From Streptomyces sp. WMMB303 (GTDB lineage Bacteria; Actinomycetota; Actinomycetes; Streptomycetales; Streptomycetaceae), in the NCBI RefSeq assembly GCF_029351045.1, contig NZ_JARKIN010000001.1, positions 5,673,001 to 5,737,000 on the forward strand: DNA of 64,000 bases, in the 5' to 3' direction. The translations under genes and the position numbers were made by a program. The notes below the pieces were generated by a model that was not told the DNA's origin, searched no databases, and worked only from the letters and a program-made list of their open reading frames with translations. Position 1 is the first letter of the stretch. Every line of letters starts with the position of its first letter. Shown here piece after piece: positions 42,889 through 49,497 of this stretch.

Positions 42889-43257
42889 TCATGCCGTCAC
42901 CGGGTTCTTGCGGGGACGGCCCCGCGGGCGCTTCCGCGGCACCACGACGCCCTGTACGAACAGCTCGCCGCCCCAGACGCCCCAGGGCTCGCGGCGGTCC
43001 TTGGCACCGGCGAGGCATGCCTCGCGCAGCGGGCAGGTCTGGCAGAGGGACTTCGCGTACTCGACGTCCGCGGGGGACTCGGCGAAGAAGACCTCGGGGT
43101 CGTAGGAGCGGCAGGGAACATCGACGCCGAGCCGCTCGATGGCGTCGTCGAGCTCGGTGAGGGTGATCTGCGGGGCGGTCAAGGAGTCCTCCGTGGTGAG
43201 ATCAGGCGGCAGAGAAGGCGCGGGGCGCAACATGTCGGGGTGCGTCTCGGTGTGCAC
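42889..43257 (-). CDS. wblC: WhiB7-type regulator WblC
   Basis: Iron-sulfur WhiB protein that, with the primary sigma factor, switches on intrinsic antibiotic resistance. 122 residues. Four cluster cysteines are Cys49, Cys72, Cys75 and Cys81 (VPCRSYD, LCQTCPLREAC). GVWGGE is at 93-98, and the AT-hook RGRPRK at 112-117 is the WhiB7 hallmark. I chose GTG with AGGAAG seven bases upstream; an extended frame upstream is not supported. A long leader with two upstream ORFs and a terminator controls it. Position next to the ABC1 kinase gene and uvrD2 agrees with mycobacterial whiB7. Confidence 0.96.
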   Translation of the reverse strand: MHTETHPDMLRPAPSLPPDLTTEDSLTAPQITLTELDDAIERLGVDVPCRSYDPEVFFAESPADVEYAKSLCQTCPLREACLAGAKDRREPWGVWGGELFVQGVVVPRKRPRGRPRKNPVTA

Positions 43258-43320
43258 TGCGGTTCTTCCTGTCTGTCGGATGTCTGTTGTCGTGTCGGGC
43301 CGGCTGGTGGCCGGTCGGGG

Positions 43321-43362
43321 CAAACAGAAGGGCCGCGGATCCCGGTGTGGGTTCCGCGGCCC
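43321..43362 (-). terminator. Attenuator in the wblC leader
   Basis: Minus strand: GGGCCGCGGA (43362-43353) and TCCGCGGCCC (43339-43330) form a 10-base stem, lengthened by CCC/GGG, followed by TTCTGTTTG. It sits 63 bases before the wblC start and 28 bases after the 90-codon upstream ORF stops. TCCGCGGCC at 43485-43477, inside that ORF, is also complementary to the left arm and could act as antiterminator. Confidence 0.82.
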
Positions 43363-43389
43363 TGGAAGGTGCCGACCTGATCTCGCCGA

Positions 43390-43662
43390 TCAGGCTGGAT
43401 CTCTCCAGGGTCGGAGGCCACGGAAGGCCCACATGGTGTAGCGCTGCGTCTTCTGGCGTCCTTCGCCGGCACCGTCGGCCGCGGAGCCACCGGCAAAGGC
43501 GGCTGCCTGTGCCTGTGCTGCTACCTCGAGTGCCTTGCTCGGTCGCTCGTTGCCGCCAGGGTTGACACCGGACAGACCGGTGCCGTGGAGGTTGGAGCCG
43601 AGCAGGCAGGTGCGAATGACCGAGTGATCGGTCATTTTGATCTCCGAAATGATCGTGGCCAC
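43390..43662 (-). CDS. 90-residue upstream ORF in the wblC leader
   Basis: GTG start with a strong GAGGAGG ribosome site at eight bases, then 90 codons to TGA, all inside the leader of wblC. Product begins MATIISEIKMTDHSVIRTCL, is Ala/Gly-rich in the middle and ends in WAFRGLRPWRDPA; no domain recognised. Its codons are less biased than in neighbours (AGA, CGA, GTA and CCA occur), as expected if RNA structure constrains it. It ends just before the attenuator, so ribosomes on it would disrupt leader folding. It could be a regulatory ORF or a real small protein. Confidence 0.55.
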   Translation of the reverse strand: MATIISEIKMTDHSVIRTCLLGSNLHGTGLSGVNPGGNERPSKALEVAAQAQAAAFAGGSAADGAGEGRQKTQRYTMWAFRGLRPWRDPA

Positions 43663-43721
43663 TGGTCTCGCCTCCTCTCGGCGCCTCGGAGGACCCGCCC
43701 GTGGGGCTGGTCCGTGGATGT

Positions 43722-43775
43722 TCAGGACGTAGTACAGCATGGAAGAGGAAGAGCGAAAAGGCCCGCCCTCTCCAT
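43722..43775 (-). CDS. 17-residue leaderless ORF at the wblC transcript start
   Basis: ATG at 43775 lies seven bases after the -10 hexamer TAGCCT, where transcription should begin, so it would be translated without a leader. It reads MERAGLFALPLPCCTTS and stops. Short uORFs at this place are known regulators of whiB7 in mycobacteria. The start position is inferred from the promoter. Confidence 0.45.
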   Translation of the reverse strand: MERAGLFALPLPCCTTS

Positions 43776-43782
43776 GCCCGGA

Positions 43783-43821
43783 AGGCTATGAGGCTCCGTA
43801 CGGCCCGCGCAAACTATTTTT
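43783..43821 (-). promoter_or_regulatory. wblC promoter with WhiB7-type AT element
   Basis: Minus strand: AAAAAT (43821-43816), three bases, TTGCGC -35 (43812-43807), 18-base spacer, TAGCCT -10 (43788-43783). An AT-rich block three bases upstream of the -35 is the known WhiB7 AT-hook target, so WblC should activate its own gene. Confidence 0.85.
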
Positions 43822-43879
43822 CACGGCTTTCTGTCACAGCTTCTGTGACATGGGCCCCGCACCGCCTCGCCGCCGGTCA

Positions 43880-46114
43880 TCACCCCTGCCGAGGCTCCTC
43901 GTCCGTGTCCGTGTCAGCGCCCGTGTCAGCGCCCGCGGGCAACTCCTCCCCCGCGCACAGCGCGAGCACGTCGGCACCGAACTGCTGGAGCTTACGATGC
44001 CGGACCCCGGAGATACGGGAGAGCTCCGCCGCATCGCCGGGAACGGCCTCGGCGATGGCGAGGAGCGTCTTGTCGGTGAAGACGCAGTAGTCCGGCTGCC
44101 GCAGCAGCGCTGCCTGCCGGGCCCGCCACCGGTGCAGCCGCTCGTGCAGCACCTCGTCCAGCTGCGAGGGGCAGTCCTCGCAACGCATCAGCTTCACCTC
44201 ACCGGGCTGGGTAAGCGACCGGCCGCACACCCGGCACCGGGCCGGCGCACGACGCACCCGCCCCCGGCCCCCGGACGGAGCGGGAACGCGCCCACCGCCG
44301 GTGACGCTGCCGCCCGCCCCCGCACCGGTCCGGGCAGCGCTCGCCCCGGAGCCGGCACGCAGCCCCGCGAGGAACCGACTGGGCTGCCTGCCGGCCCGGC
44401 CTCCCGGTGAGCGGGCGAGCGCCCAGGAGAGGGTCAGGAACCGGCGGGCGCGGGTGATCCCGACATAGAGCAGTCTGCGCTCCTCCTCCGTCTGCTCCTC
44501 GGTCCTGGCGTGGGTGATCGGCAACATCCCGTCGGTGAGGCCCACCACGAAGACGGCATCCCACTCCAGCCCCTTGGCCGCGTGCAGCGAGGCCAGCGTG
44601 ACGCCCTCGACGGTGGGCGCGTGCTGGACCCGGGCCCGCTCGTCCAGCTCCGCGACCAGATCGCCGAGCTCGGCACCGGGCCGGGCCCCGGCGAAATCCT
44701 CGGCCAGCCGCACCAGAGCCGCCAGCGACTCCCACCGGTCCCGGACCGCTCCCGAACCGGACGGCGCGTGCGGGCTCCAGCCCTTGGTGCCGAGCACGGC
44801 ACGCACCTGCGAGGGCAGATCGACCGCCTCGTCCAGCAGCGCGTCGTTGCCGCCGGCCCGGGCCGCCCCCCGCAACGCCACGAACGCCTCCCGCACCTCG
44901 GGGCGTTCGAAGAACCGCTCGGCACCCCGCAGCCGGCAGGGGACCCCGAGATCCGCCAGCGCCTGCTCATAGACCGCGGACTGGGCGTTGATCCGGTAGA
45001 GCACGGCGATCTGACTGGCGGGGACTCCCGAGCCGATGAGATCCCGGACCCGCCGGGCCACCCCCTCGGCCTCGCCGGGTTCGTCGGCGTACTCGGCACA
45101 GACCGGCTCGGGGCCCGGTTCGCGCTGGGAGACCAGCTCCAGCCGGTGTTCGGCGGCCCGGCCCCGGGCCTGCGCGAGCAGCCCGTTGGCGAAGTGCACC
45201 ACCTGCGGGGTCGAGCGGTAGTCACGGACCAGCTTGACGACCGTCGCCTCGGGATGACGGGAGCGGAAGTCGAGGAGGTGATCGGGGGTGGCGCCGGTGA
45301 AGGAGTAGATCGTCTGGCTGGCGTCGCCGACCACGCACAGACCACCCCGCTCCCCCACCCACAGCTCCAGCAGCCGCTGCTGCAGCGGGCTCACATCCTG
45401 GTACTCGTCCACCGTGAAGTGCTGGTACTGACCGCGGACCGTCTCGGCGATGTCCGGACGGTCCTGCAGGATGCCGACGGTGAGCAGCAGCACATCCTCG
45501 AAGTCGATCAGCGACCGCTCGCGCTTGAGCTGTTCGTAGAGGGCATAGACCTGGCCGGTCTCGGCACTGTCGCGGGGGGCCGCGCGGCCCGCTGCCGCGG
45601 CGGCGGCCGGATAGTCCTCGGGCACCGTCCGGGTCACCTTGGCCCACTCGATCTCGCCGGTGACGTCCCGCAGCTCGGTACAGTCGAGCCGGATCCGGCA
45701 CCGGGCCGCGGCCTCCCCGACGAGCTGCGCCTTGCGCTCGACCAGCTGCGGCAGCTCGCCGCCGACGGCGCGCGGCCAGAAGTACTGGAGCTGGCGCAGC
45801 GCGGCCGAGTGGAACGTGCGCGCCTGGACGCCCTGGACGCCGAGCTCGCGCAGCCTGCCGCGCATCTCCCCGGCGGCTCGCTGAGTGAAGGTGACGGCGA
45901 GCACCTCGCCCGGAGTCAGGATGCCGGCGCGGACGCCGTAGGCGATGCGGTGGGTGATCGCTCTCGTCTTGCCGGTGCCCGCACCGGCAAGTACGCACAC
46001 CGGCCCGTGCAGCGCCGTCGCCACCGCACGCTGCTCCGGGTCGAGCCCCTCGAGCACCGCGTCGGGAGAGTCGGGAACCCGGGGGAAGAGAGTGGAGTCC
46101 GTTGCTGCTGTCAC
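43880..46114 (-). CDS. uvrD2: DNA helicase UvrD2 with HRDC domain
   Basis: 744-residue superfamily 1A helicase. Walker A GAGTGKT at 44-50, VDEYQDVSP (motif II), VVGDASQTIYSFTGA (III), LHAAKGLEWD (V) and YVGITRARR (VI) are all present. Past the helicase core a Cys4 motif (CRVCG and CEDCP) and an HRDC domain (FTDKTLLAIAEAVPGD) mark UvrD2, not PcrA. In mycobacteria UvrD2 works in DNA repair and is essential. It is divergent from the mycoredoxin gene with a palindrome between, and the wblC leader begins 59 bases past its stop. Confidence 0.95.
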   Translation of the reverse strand: MTAATDSTLFPRVPDSPDAVLEGLDPEQRAVATALHGPVCVLAGAGTGKTRAITHRIAYGVRAGILTPGEVLAVTFTQRAAGEMRGRLRELGVQGVQARTFHSAALRQLQYFWPRAVGGELPQLVERKAQLVGEAAARCRIRLDCTELRDVTGEIEWAKVTRTVPEDYPAAAAAAGRAAPRDSAETGQVYALYEQLKRERSLIDFEDVLLLTVGILQDRPDIAETVRGQYQHFTVDEYQDVSPLQQRLLELWVGERGGLCVVGDASQTIYSFTGATPDHLLDFRSRHPEATVVKLVRDYRSTPQVVHFANGLLAQARGRAAEHRLELVSQREPGPEPVCAEYADEPGEAEGVARRVRDLIGSGVPASQIAVLYRINAQSAVYEQALADLGVPCRLRGAERFFERPEVREAFVALRGAARAGGNDALLDEAVDLPSQVRAVLGTKGWSPHAPSGSGAVRDRWESLAALVRLAEDFAGARPGAELGDLVAELDERARVQHAPTVEGVTLASLHAAKGLEWDAVFVVGLTDGMLPITHARTEEQTEEERRLLYVGITRARRFLTLSWALARSPGGRAGRQPSRFLAGLRAGSGASAARTGAGAGGSVTGGGRVPAPSGGRGRVRRAPARCRVCGRSLTQPGEVKLMRCEDCPSQLDEVLHERLHRWRARQAALLRQPDYCVFTDKTLLAIAEAVPGDAAELSRISGVRHRKLQQFGADVLALCAGEELPAGADTGADTDTDEEPRQG

Positions 46115-46146
46115 CCCGCCATGCTGCCAGCCCGGCCGGGAGGGGT

Positions 46147-46170
46147 GGCACGGCTGTCCACAGCCGTGCC
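46147..46170. repeat. Inverted repeat between uvrD2 and mycoredoxin
   Basis: GGCACGGCTG and CAGCCGTGCC pair perfectly with TCCA between. It lies 33 bases upstream of uvrD2 in a divergent intergenic region and could be an operator; the binding protein is unknown. Confidence 0.75.
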
Positions 46171-46226
46171 CCTGCGGTCCTACGAATCGCCGCCCTCCGG
46201 CGCGGGGCCCTGGGAGGATGGCCCGG

Positions 46227-46253
46227 GGGAATGTCCCCGGGGCGTCGCGCGTT
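46227..46253 (+). promoter_or_regulatory. SigR promoter of the mycoredoxin gene
   Basis: GGGAAT (46227-46232), 18 bases, GTT (46251-46253): an exact SigR consensus, 42 bases ahead of the start codon. Confidence 0.93.
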
Positions 46254-46294
46254 CAGATATCGCACCCGGACGAGACGAAGGAGCACTGGAGAAG

Positions 46295-46552
46295 ATGACG
46301 GGCACTGTGACGATGTACAGCACCACCTGGTGCGGCTACTGCCGTCGGCTGAAGGGCCAGATGGAACGCGCGGGCATCGCGTACACGGAGATCAACATCG
46401 AGCAGGACCCCGAGTCGGCGACCTTCGTCGAGAAGGCGAACGGCGGCAACCAGACGGTACCGACGGTTCAGGTACTTCCCTCCACCGGTGGTGCTGAGGT
46501 CGTCATGACGAACCCGAGCCTCGCCCAGGTGAAGCAGGCGCTCGGCGTCTGA
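46295..46552 (+). CDS. mrx1: Mycoredoxin (glutaredoxin-like, CGYC)
   Basis: 85-residue thioredoxin-fold protein. Active-site Cys13-Gly-Tyr-Cys16 in TTWCGYCRRLK, cis-Pro region TVPTVQV, and C-terminal NPSLAQVKQALG. It reduces mycothiol-mixed disulfides in actinobacteria. It has its own SigR promoter, linking it to the sigR-rsrA system in this window. Start ATG chosen for the family N-terminus MTGTVTMYS; the ribosome site (GGAG, three bases away) is close. A damaged second copy of its C-terminus lies downstream. Confidence 0.95.
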   Translation: MTGTVTMYSTTWCGYCRRLKGQMERAGIAYTEINIEQDPESATFVEKANGGNQTVPTVQVLPSTGGAEVVMTNPSLAQVKQALGV

Positions 46553-46569
46553 CCAGGGAGTAGGCATAA

Positions 46570-46603
46570 GAGACCCCGCCCGAGGATCACGGGCGGGGGT
46601 CTC
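46570..46603 (+). terminator. Terminator after mycoredoxin
   Basis: GAGACCCCGCCCG and CGGGCGGGGGTCTC pair with one bulge around AGGATCA, 17 bases past the stop. Confidence 0.8.
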
Positions 46604-46679
46604 GTCGTCGTACGGCTGCTCAGCAATACGGCTGCTGGTCGGTCAGTGACGCCGCTACTCGCATGAAGACACCGAAGAG

Positions 46680-46715
46680 CTGGTGGAGCCGGGGGACCTG
46701 GTGGAGCCGGGGGAC
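46680..46715. repeat. Two tandem 18-base repeats
   Basis: CTGGTGGAGCCGGGGGAC occurs twice in perfect tandem within the 372-base stretch between mycoredoxin and nudC. One frame encodes LVEPGD twice. I see no intact gene in this stretch. Confidence 0.85.
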
Positions 46716-46788
46716 TTCGAAGCGATTCCTGGGGTCAGCCTGCGAGACTCGCGCACCATCGAGGTGACGGGGCCAGGAGGGAAGTCTC

Positions 46789-46873
46789 AAGACCGTCCAC
46801 AGTGCTGTTCCCCGACGGTTCGACGCCGACCAATCCCTCGCCGGCCCAGGTCAAGGAGCGGGTCGGCGACTGA
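46789..46873 (+). pseudogene. Remnant of a second mycoredoxin gene
   Basis: The frame ending at TGA46873 reads VLFPDGSTPTNPSPAQVKER VGD, like the C-terminus of mycoredoxins (compare NPSLAQVKQALG upstream). The preceding bases AAGACCGTCCACA read KTVPT only if one base is inserted, so the frame is broken. No active-site CGYC is found upstream. It looks like the 3' end of a paralogue that lost its front. Confidence 0.6.
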
Positions 46874-46924
46874 CCGGGGCGGGCGGCGGGGCCGGTTCGG
46901 CCTACCGGGCCGCCCGCCGCCGCC

Positions 46925-47929
46925 TCAGTCGTGGTGCCGGGGCTGCGGCAGCGGCTGCCCGTACCAGAGCTCGACCAGGCGGGCCGCGATCGAGATGCCC
47001 GAGGGGGTGAGCACCTCGCCGGAGTCGATGGCCGCCCGCAGGTCCTCGCGGGAGAACCAGCGGGCCTCCTCGATCTCGTCCTCGTCCACCTGGATCCGGG
47101 ACGAGGTGGCGCGCGCCATGAAGCCCAGCATCAGGCTGGAGGGGAACGGCCAGGGCTGGCTCGCCACATAGCTGACGGTCCCGACGGCCACCCCGGCTTC
47201 CTCGGCGACCTCGCGGCGCACCGCGGCTTCCAGGGACTCGCCCGGCTCCACGAAGCCCGCCAGCGTCGAGAACCTGCCTTCCGGCCAGTGCACCTGGCGG
47301 CCGAGGAGGGCGCGGTCCTGGTCGTCGGTGACCAGCATGATCACCGCGGGGTCGGTGCGCGGATAGTGTTCGGCCCCGCAGGCCGGGCAGCGGCGGATGT
47401 GCCCTGCTGCCGCGATGACGGTGCGCTCGCCGCAGCGGGAGCAGAAGCGGTGCGTGCGCTGCCAGTTCTCCAGCCCGACGGCGTGCACCAGCAGTTCGCT
47501 GTCGCGGTCCGAGAGCAGCACGCCCGCCTCGCGCAGTCCGGCCGGGCGGGCGATGTCGTCCATCCGGCCCGGGAGCGAGTCCTTCTGGAGCGCGAAGTAC
47601 CGCACTCCGTCCTCGTCGGTGCCCAGGAAGTAGCGGTGGGCCTCGGTGAAGGGCGCGTCGAAGGACGGCATCGTGACGAGTTTCGTCGTGCCGTCCTCCT
47701 GGTCCTCGATCAGGGCCTGTCCGCCGGAGACCACGAAGACCCGGGTGCTGGGGTGGCTCCAGGCCGCCGCCAGCCACGCCTCGTCCAGCCGGTGGTGGGA
47801 GGCCCGGTCGATGCCTCCGGTACTGGTGAGGCTGATGGTCGGGTCGCCGGCGGGTCCGGGCCGGGCGGCCGGGCCGCCGGGCCCGGCGGTCCGGTCGGCG
47901 CTGGGGTCTGTCGAGGTCGGGATGGTCAC
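46925..47929 (-). CDS. nudC: NAD+ diphosphatase NudC
   Basis: 334 residues. Hydrolyses NAD(H) to NMN(H) and AMP; in other bacteria it also removes NAD caps from RNA. The zinc ribbon CSRCG...CPACG lies in the middle, followed by the NUDIX box (GFVEPGESLEAAVRREVAEE AGV) and the SQPWPFP motif that marks NudC. An N-terminal Pro/Gly-rich leader of about 30 residues is extra. Position between mycoredoxin and adnBA matches mycobacteria. Start ATG is the best available but lacks a strong ribosome site. Confidence 0.95.
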   Translation of the reverse strand: MTIPTSTDPSADRTAGPGGPAARPGPAGDPTISLTSTGGIDRASHHRLDEAWLAAAWSHPSTRVFVVSGGQALIEDQEDGTTKLVTMPSFDAPFTEAHRYFLGTDEDGVRYFALQKDSLPGRMDDIARPAGLREAGVLLSDRDSELLVHAVGLENWQRTHRFCSRCGERTVIAAAGHIRRCPACGAEHYPRTDPAVIMLVTDDQDRALLGRQVHWPEGRFSTLAGFVEPGESLEAAVRREVAEEAGVAVGTVSYVASQPWPFPSSLMLGFMARATSSRIQVDEDEIEEARWFSREDLRAAIDSGEVLTPSGISIAARLVELWYGQPLPQPRHHD

Positions 47930-48059
47930 TTCTGCTTCCTACTCCCCCTGGGTCGGGGCTCCCCGCCCGGCAGCCGGGTCGGGGGGCGGTTGGCGAGCGT
48001 TCGTGAGTCGGTCGGAGGGGCGCGGCGGGCGGCGCCCGGATCGGGTCGTCCGGGCCGGG

Positions 48060-49469
48060 TCAGCCCTCGCTCCAGTGTGCCGCGAGGTCCTCCCAGAGGT
48101 ATGCGGCGGTCTCCGCGCCCTTGAACAGCAGATCGAGTTCGATCTTCTCGTTCGGCGCGTGCCAGCCGTCCGAGGGGACCGAGATGCCGAGGAAGAGCAC
48201 CGGGACGTCGAGCGCGTCCCGCAGGTCGGCCGCGGGGCCGGAGCCGCCTTCGCGGGTGAACCGGACGGGGGTGCCGAAGGCGCGTCCCATGGCCCGGGTG
48301 AGGGAGCGGAGTGCGGGGTGGTCGAGGGGGGTGAGGCAGGGGCGGGTGGCGCCCCAGAAGGTGATCTCGTGCCGGATCCCGGCGGGCAGCCGGTCGGCGA
48401 CCCAGTCCCGGAGTGCCTGCTGGATCTTCTCCTCGTCCTGGCCGGCGACGGTGCGGAAGGACAGCTTCAGCTCGGCCGTGGCGGGCACGATCGTCTTGCC
48501 GCCGGGGCCCTGGTAGCCGCCGCCGATCCCGTTCACCTCGGCTGTGGGGCGGGCCCACACCCGCTCCAGCGTGGTGTAGCCGCGTTCGCCGAGAGTGGCG
48601 CGGGAGTGCGCCGTGCGCAGCCAGGCGTCCTCGTCGAAGGGCAACTCGGCGAAGAGGGTGCGCTCCTCCTCGGTCAGCTCCACCACTCCGTCGTAGAAGC
48701 CGGGAAGGGTGACCCGGCGGTCCTCGTCGTGCAGGGCTGCGGCGAGCCGGGCGGCCTCGGTGGCCGGGTTGGGTACGGCTCCGCCGAAGGAGCCGGAGTG
48801 CACGTCCTGGGCCGGTCCGTACAGCTCGATCCGGCAGTCGGTGAGCCCGCGCATCCCGGTGCAGACGGTGGGGGTGTCCTCGTCCCACATGCCGGTGTCC
48901 GAGACGACCACCGCGTCGCAGCCCAGCCGGGCCGCGTGCGTGCGCAGCAGTGCGGGGAAGTGCGGGGAGCCGGACTCCTCCTCGCCCTCGATGAGCAGTT
49001 TGACGCCGACGGCCGGGGTGCTCCGTCCGGTGGCGGCCAGGTGCGCGCGCAGGCCCAGCGCATGGAAGAGGACCTGTCCTTTGTCGTCGGCGGCGCCGCG
49101 CGCGTACAGCCTGTTGTCCCGCTCCTCGGGCTCGAACGGTTCGCTGTGCCAGCCGTCGGAGCGCGCTGCGGGCTGGACGTCGTGGTGGCCGTAGACCAGA
49201 ACGGTGGGTGCCGCCGGGTCGTCGGAGGGCCACTCGGCGAAGACGGCGGGCGCGCCCTCGGTCTCCCAGACCTCCGCGACGGGGAAGCCGGTGGCGCGCA
49301 GCGTCGCGGCGAGCCAGTCGGCGCTGCGCCGCACCTGGGGTGCGCGCTCCGGGTCGGCGGAGACGGACGGGATGCGCAGCCAGTCGCGCAGGTCGCCGAG
49401 GAAGGCGGGTCGCTGGTCCTGGATGAAGGTCCGGACAGCGCTGTCCGGGGGAGCGGGGGTGGTGCTCAT
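48060..49469 (-). CDS. M20-family dipeptidase/metallopeptidase
   Basis: 469 residues. Zinc-binding motifs: VLVYGHHDVQP (His, Asp), ARGAADDKGQV, and IEGEEESGSP with catalytic and metal Glu. Later DVHSGSFGGAVPNP and the C-terminal WHAPNEKIEL complete the dipeptidase pattern. It resembles the CndP/PepV-like dipeptidase group acting on short peptides; the true substrate is unknown. The gene ends 130 bases before nudC on the same strand; adnB ends 28 bases upstream of its start. The chosen ATG begins MSTTPAPPD. Confidence 0.92.
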   Translation of the reverse strand: MSTTPAPPDSAVRTFIQDQRPAFLGDLRDWLRIPSVSADPERAPQVRRSADWLAATLRATGFPVAEVWETEGAPAVFAEWPSDDPAAPTVLVYGHHDVQPAARSDGWHSEPFEPEERDNRLYARGAADDKGQVLFHALGLRAHLAATGRSTPAVGVKLLIEGEEESGSPHFPALLRTHAARLGCDAVVVSDTGMWDEDTPTVCTGMRGLTDCRIELYGPAQDVHSGSFGGAVPNPATEAARLAAALHDEDRRVTLPGFYDGVVELTEEERTLFAELPFDEDAWLRTAHSRATLGERGYTTLERVWARPTAEVNGIGGGYQGPGGKTIVPATAELKLSFRTVAGQDEEKIQQALRDWVADRLPAGIRHEITFWGATRPCLTPLDHPALRSLTRAMGRAFGTPVRFTREGGSGPAADLRDALDVPVLFLGISVPSDGWHAPNEKIELDLLFKGAETAAYLWEDLAAHWSEG

Positions 49470-49497
49470 GCCCTCGAGCCTATCGGGCCGGGAGTGG

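Noticed and set aside
46683..47171. Plus-strand ORF reading LVEPGDLVEPGD onward into nudC
   Set aside because: It runs antisense through nudC, lacks a ribosome site and has no family likeness; only the repeat and the mycoredoxin remnant are supported.
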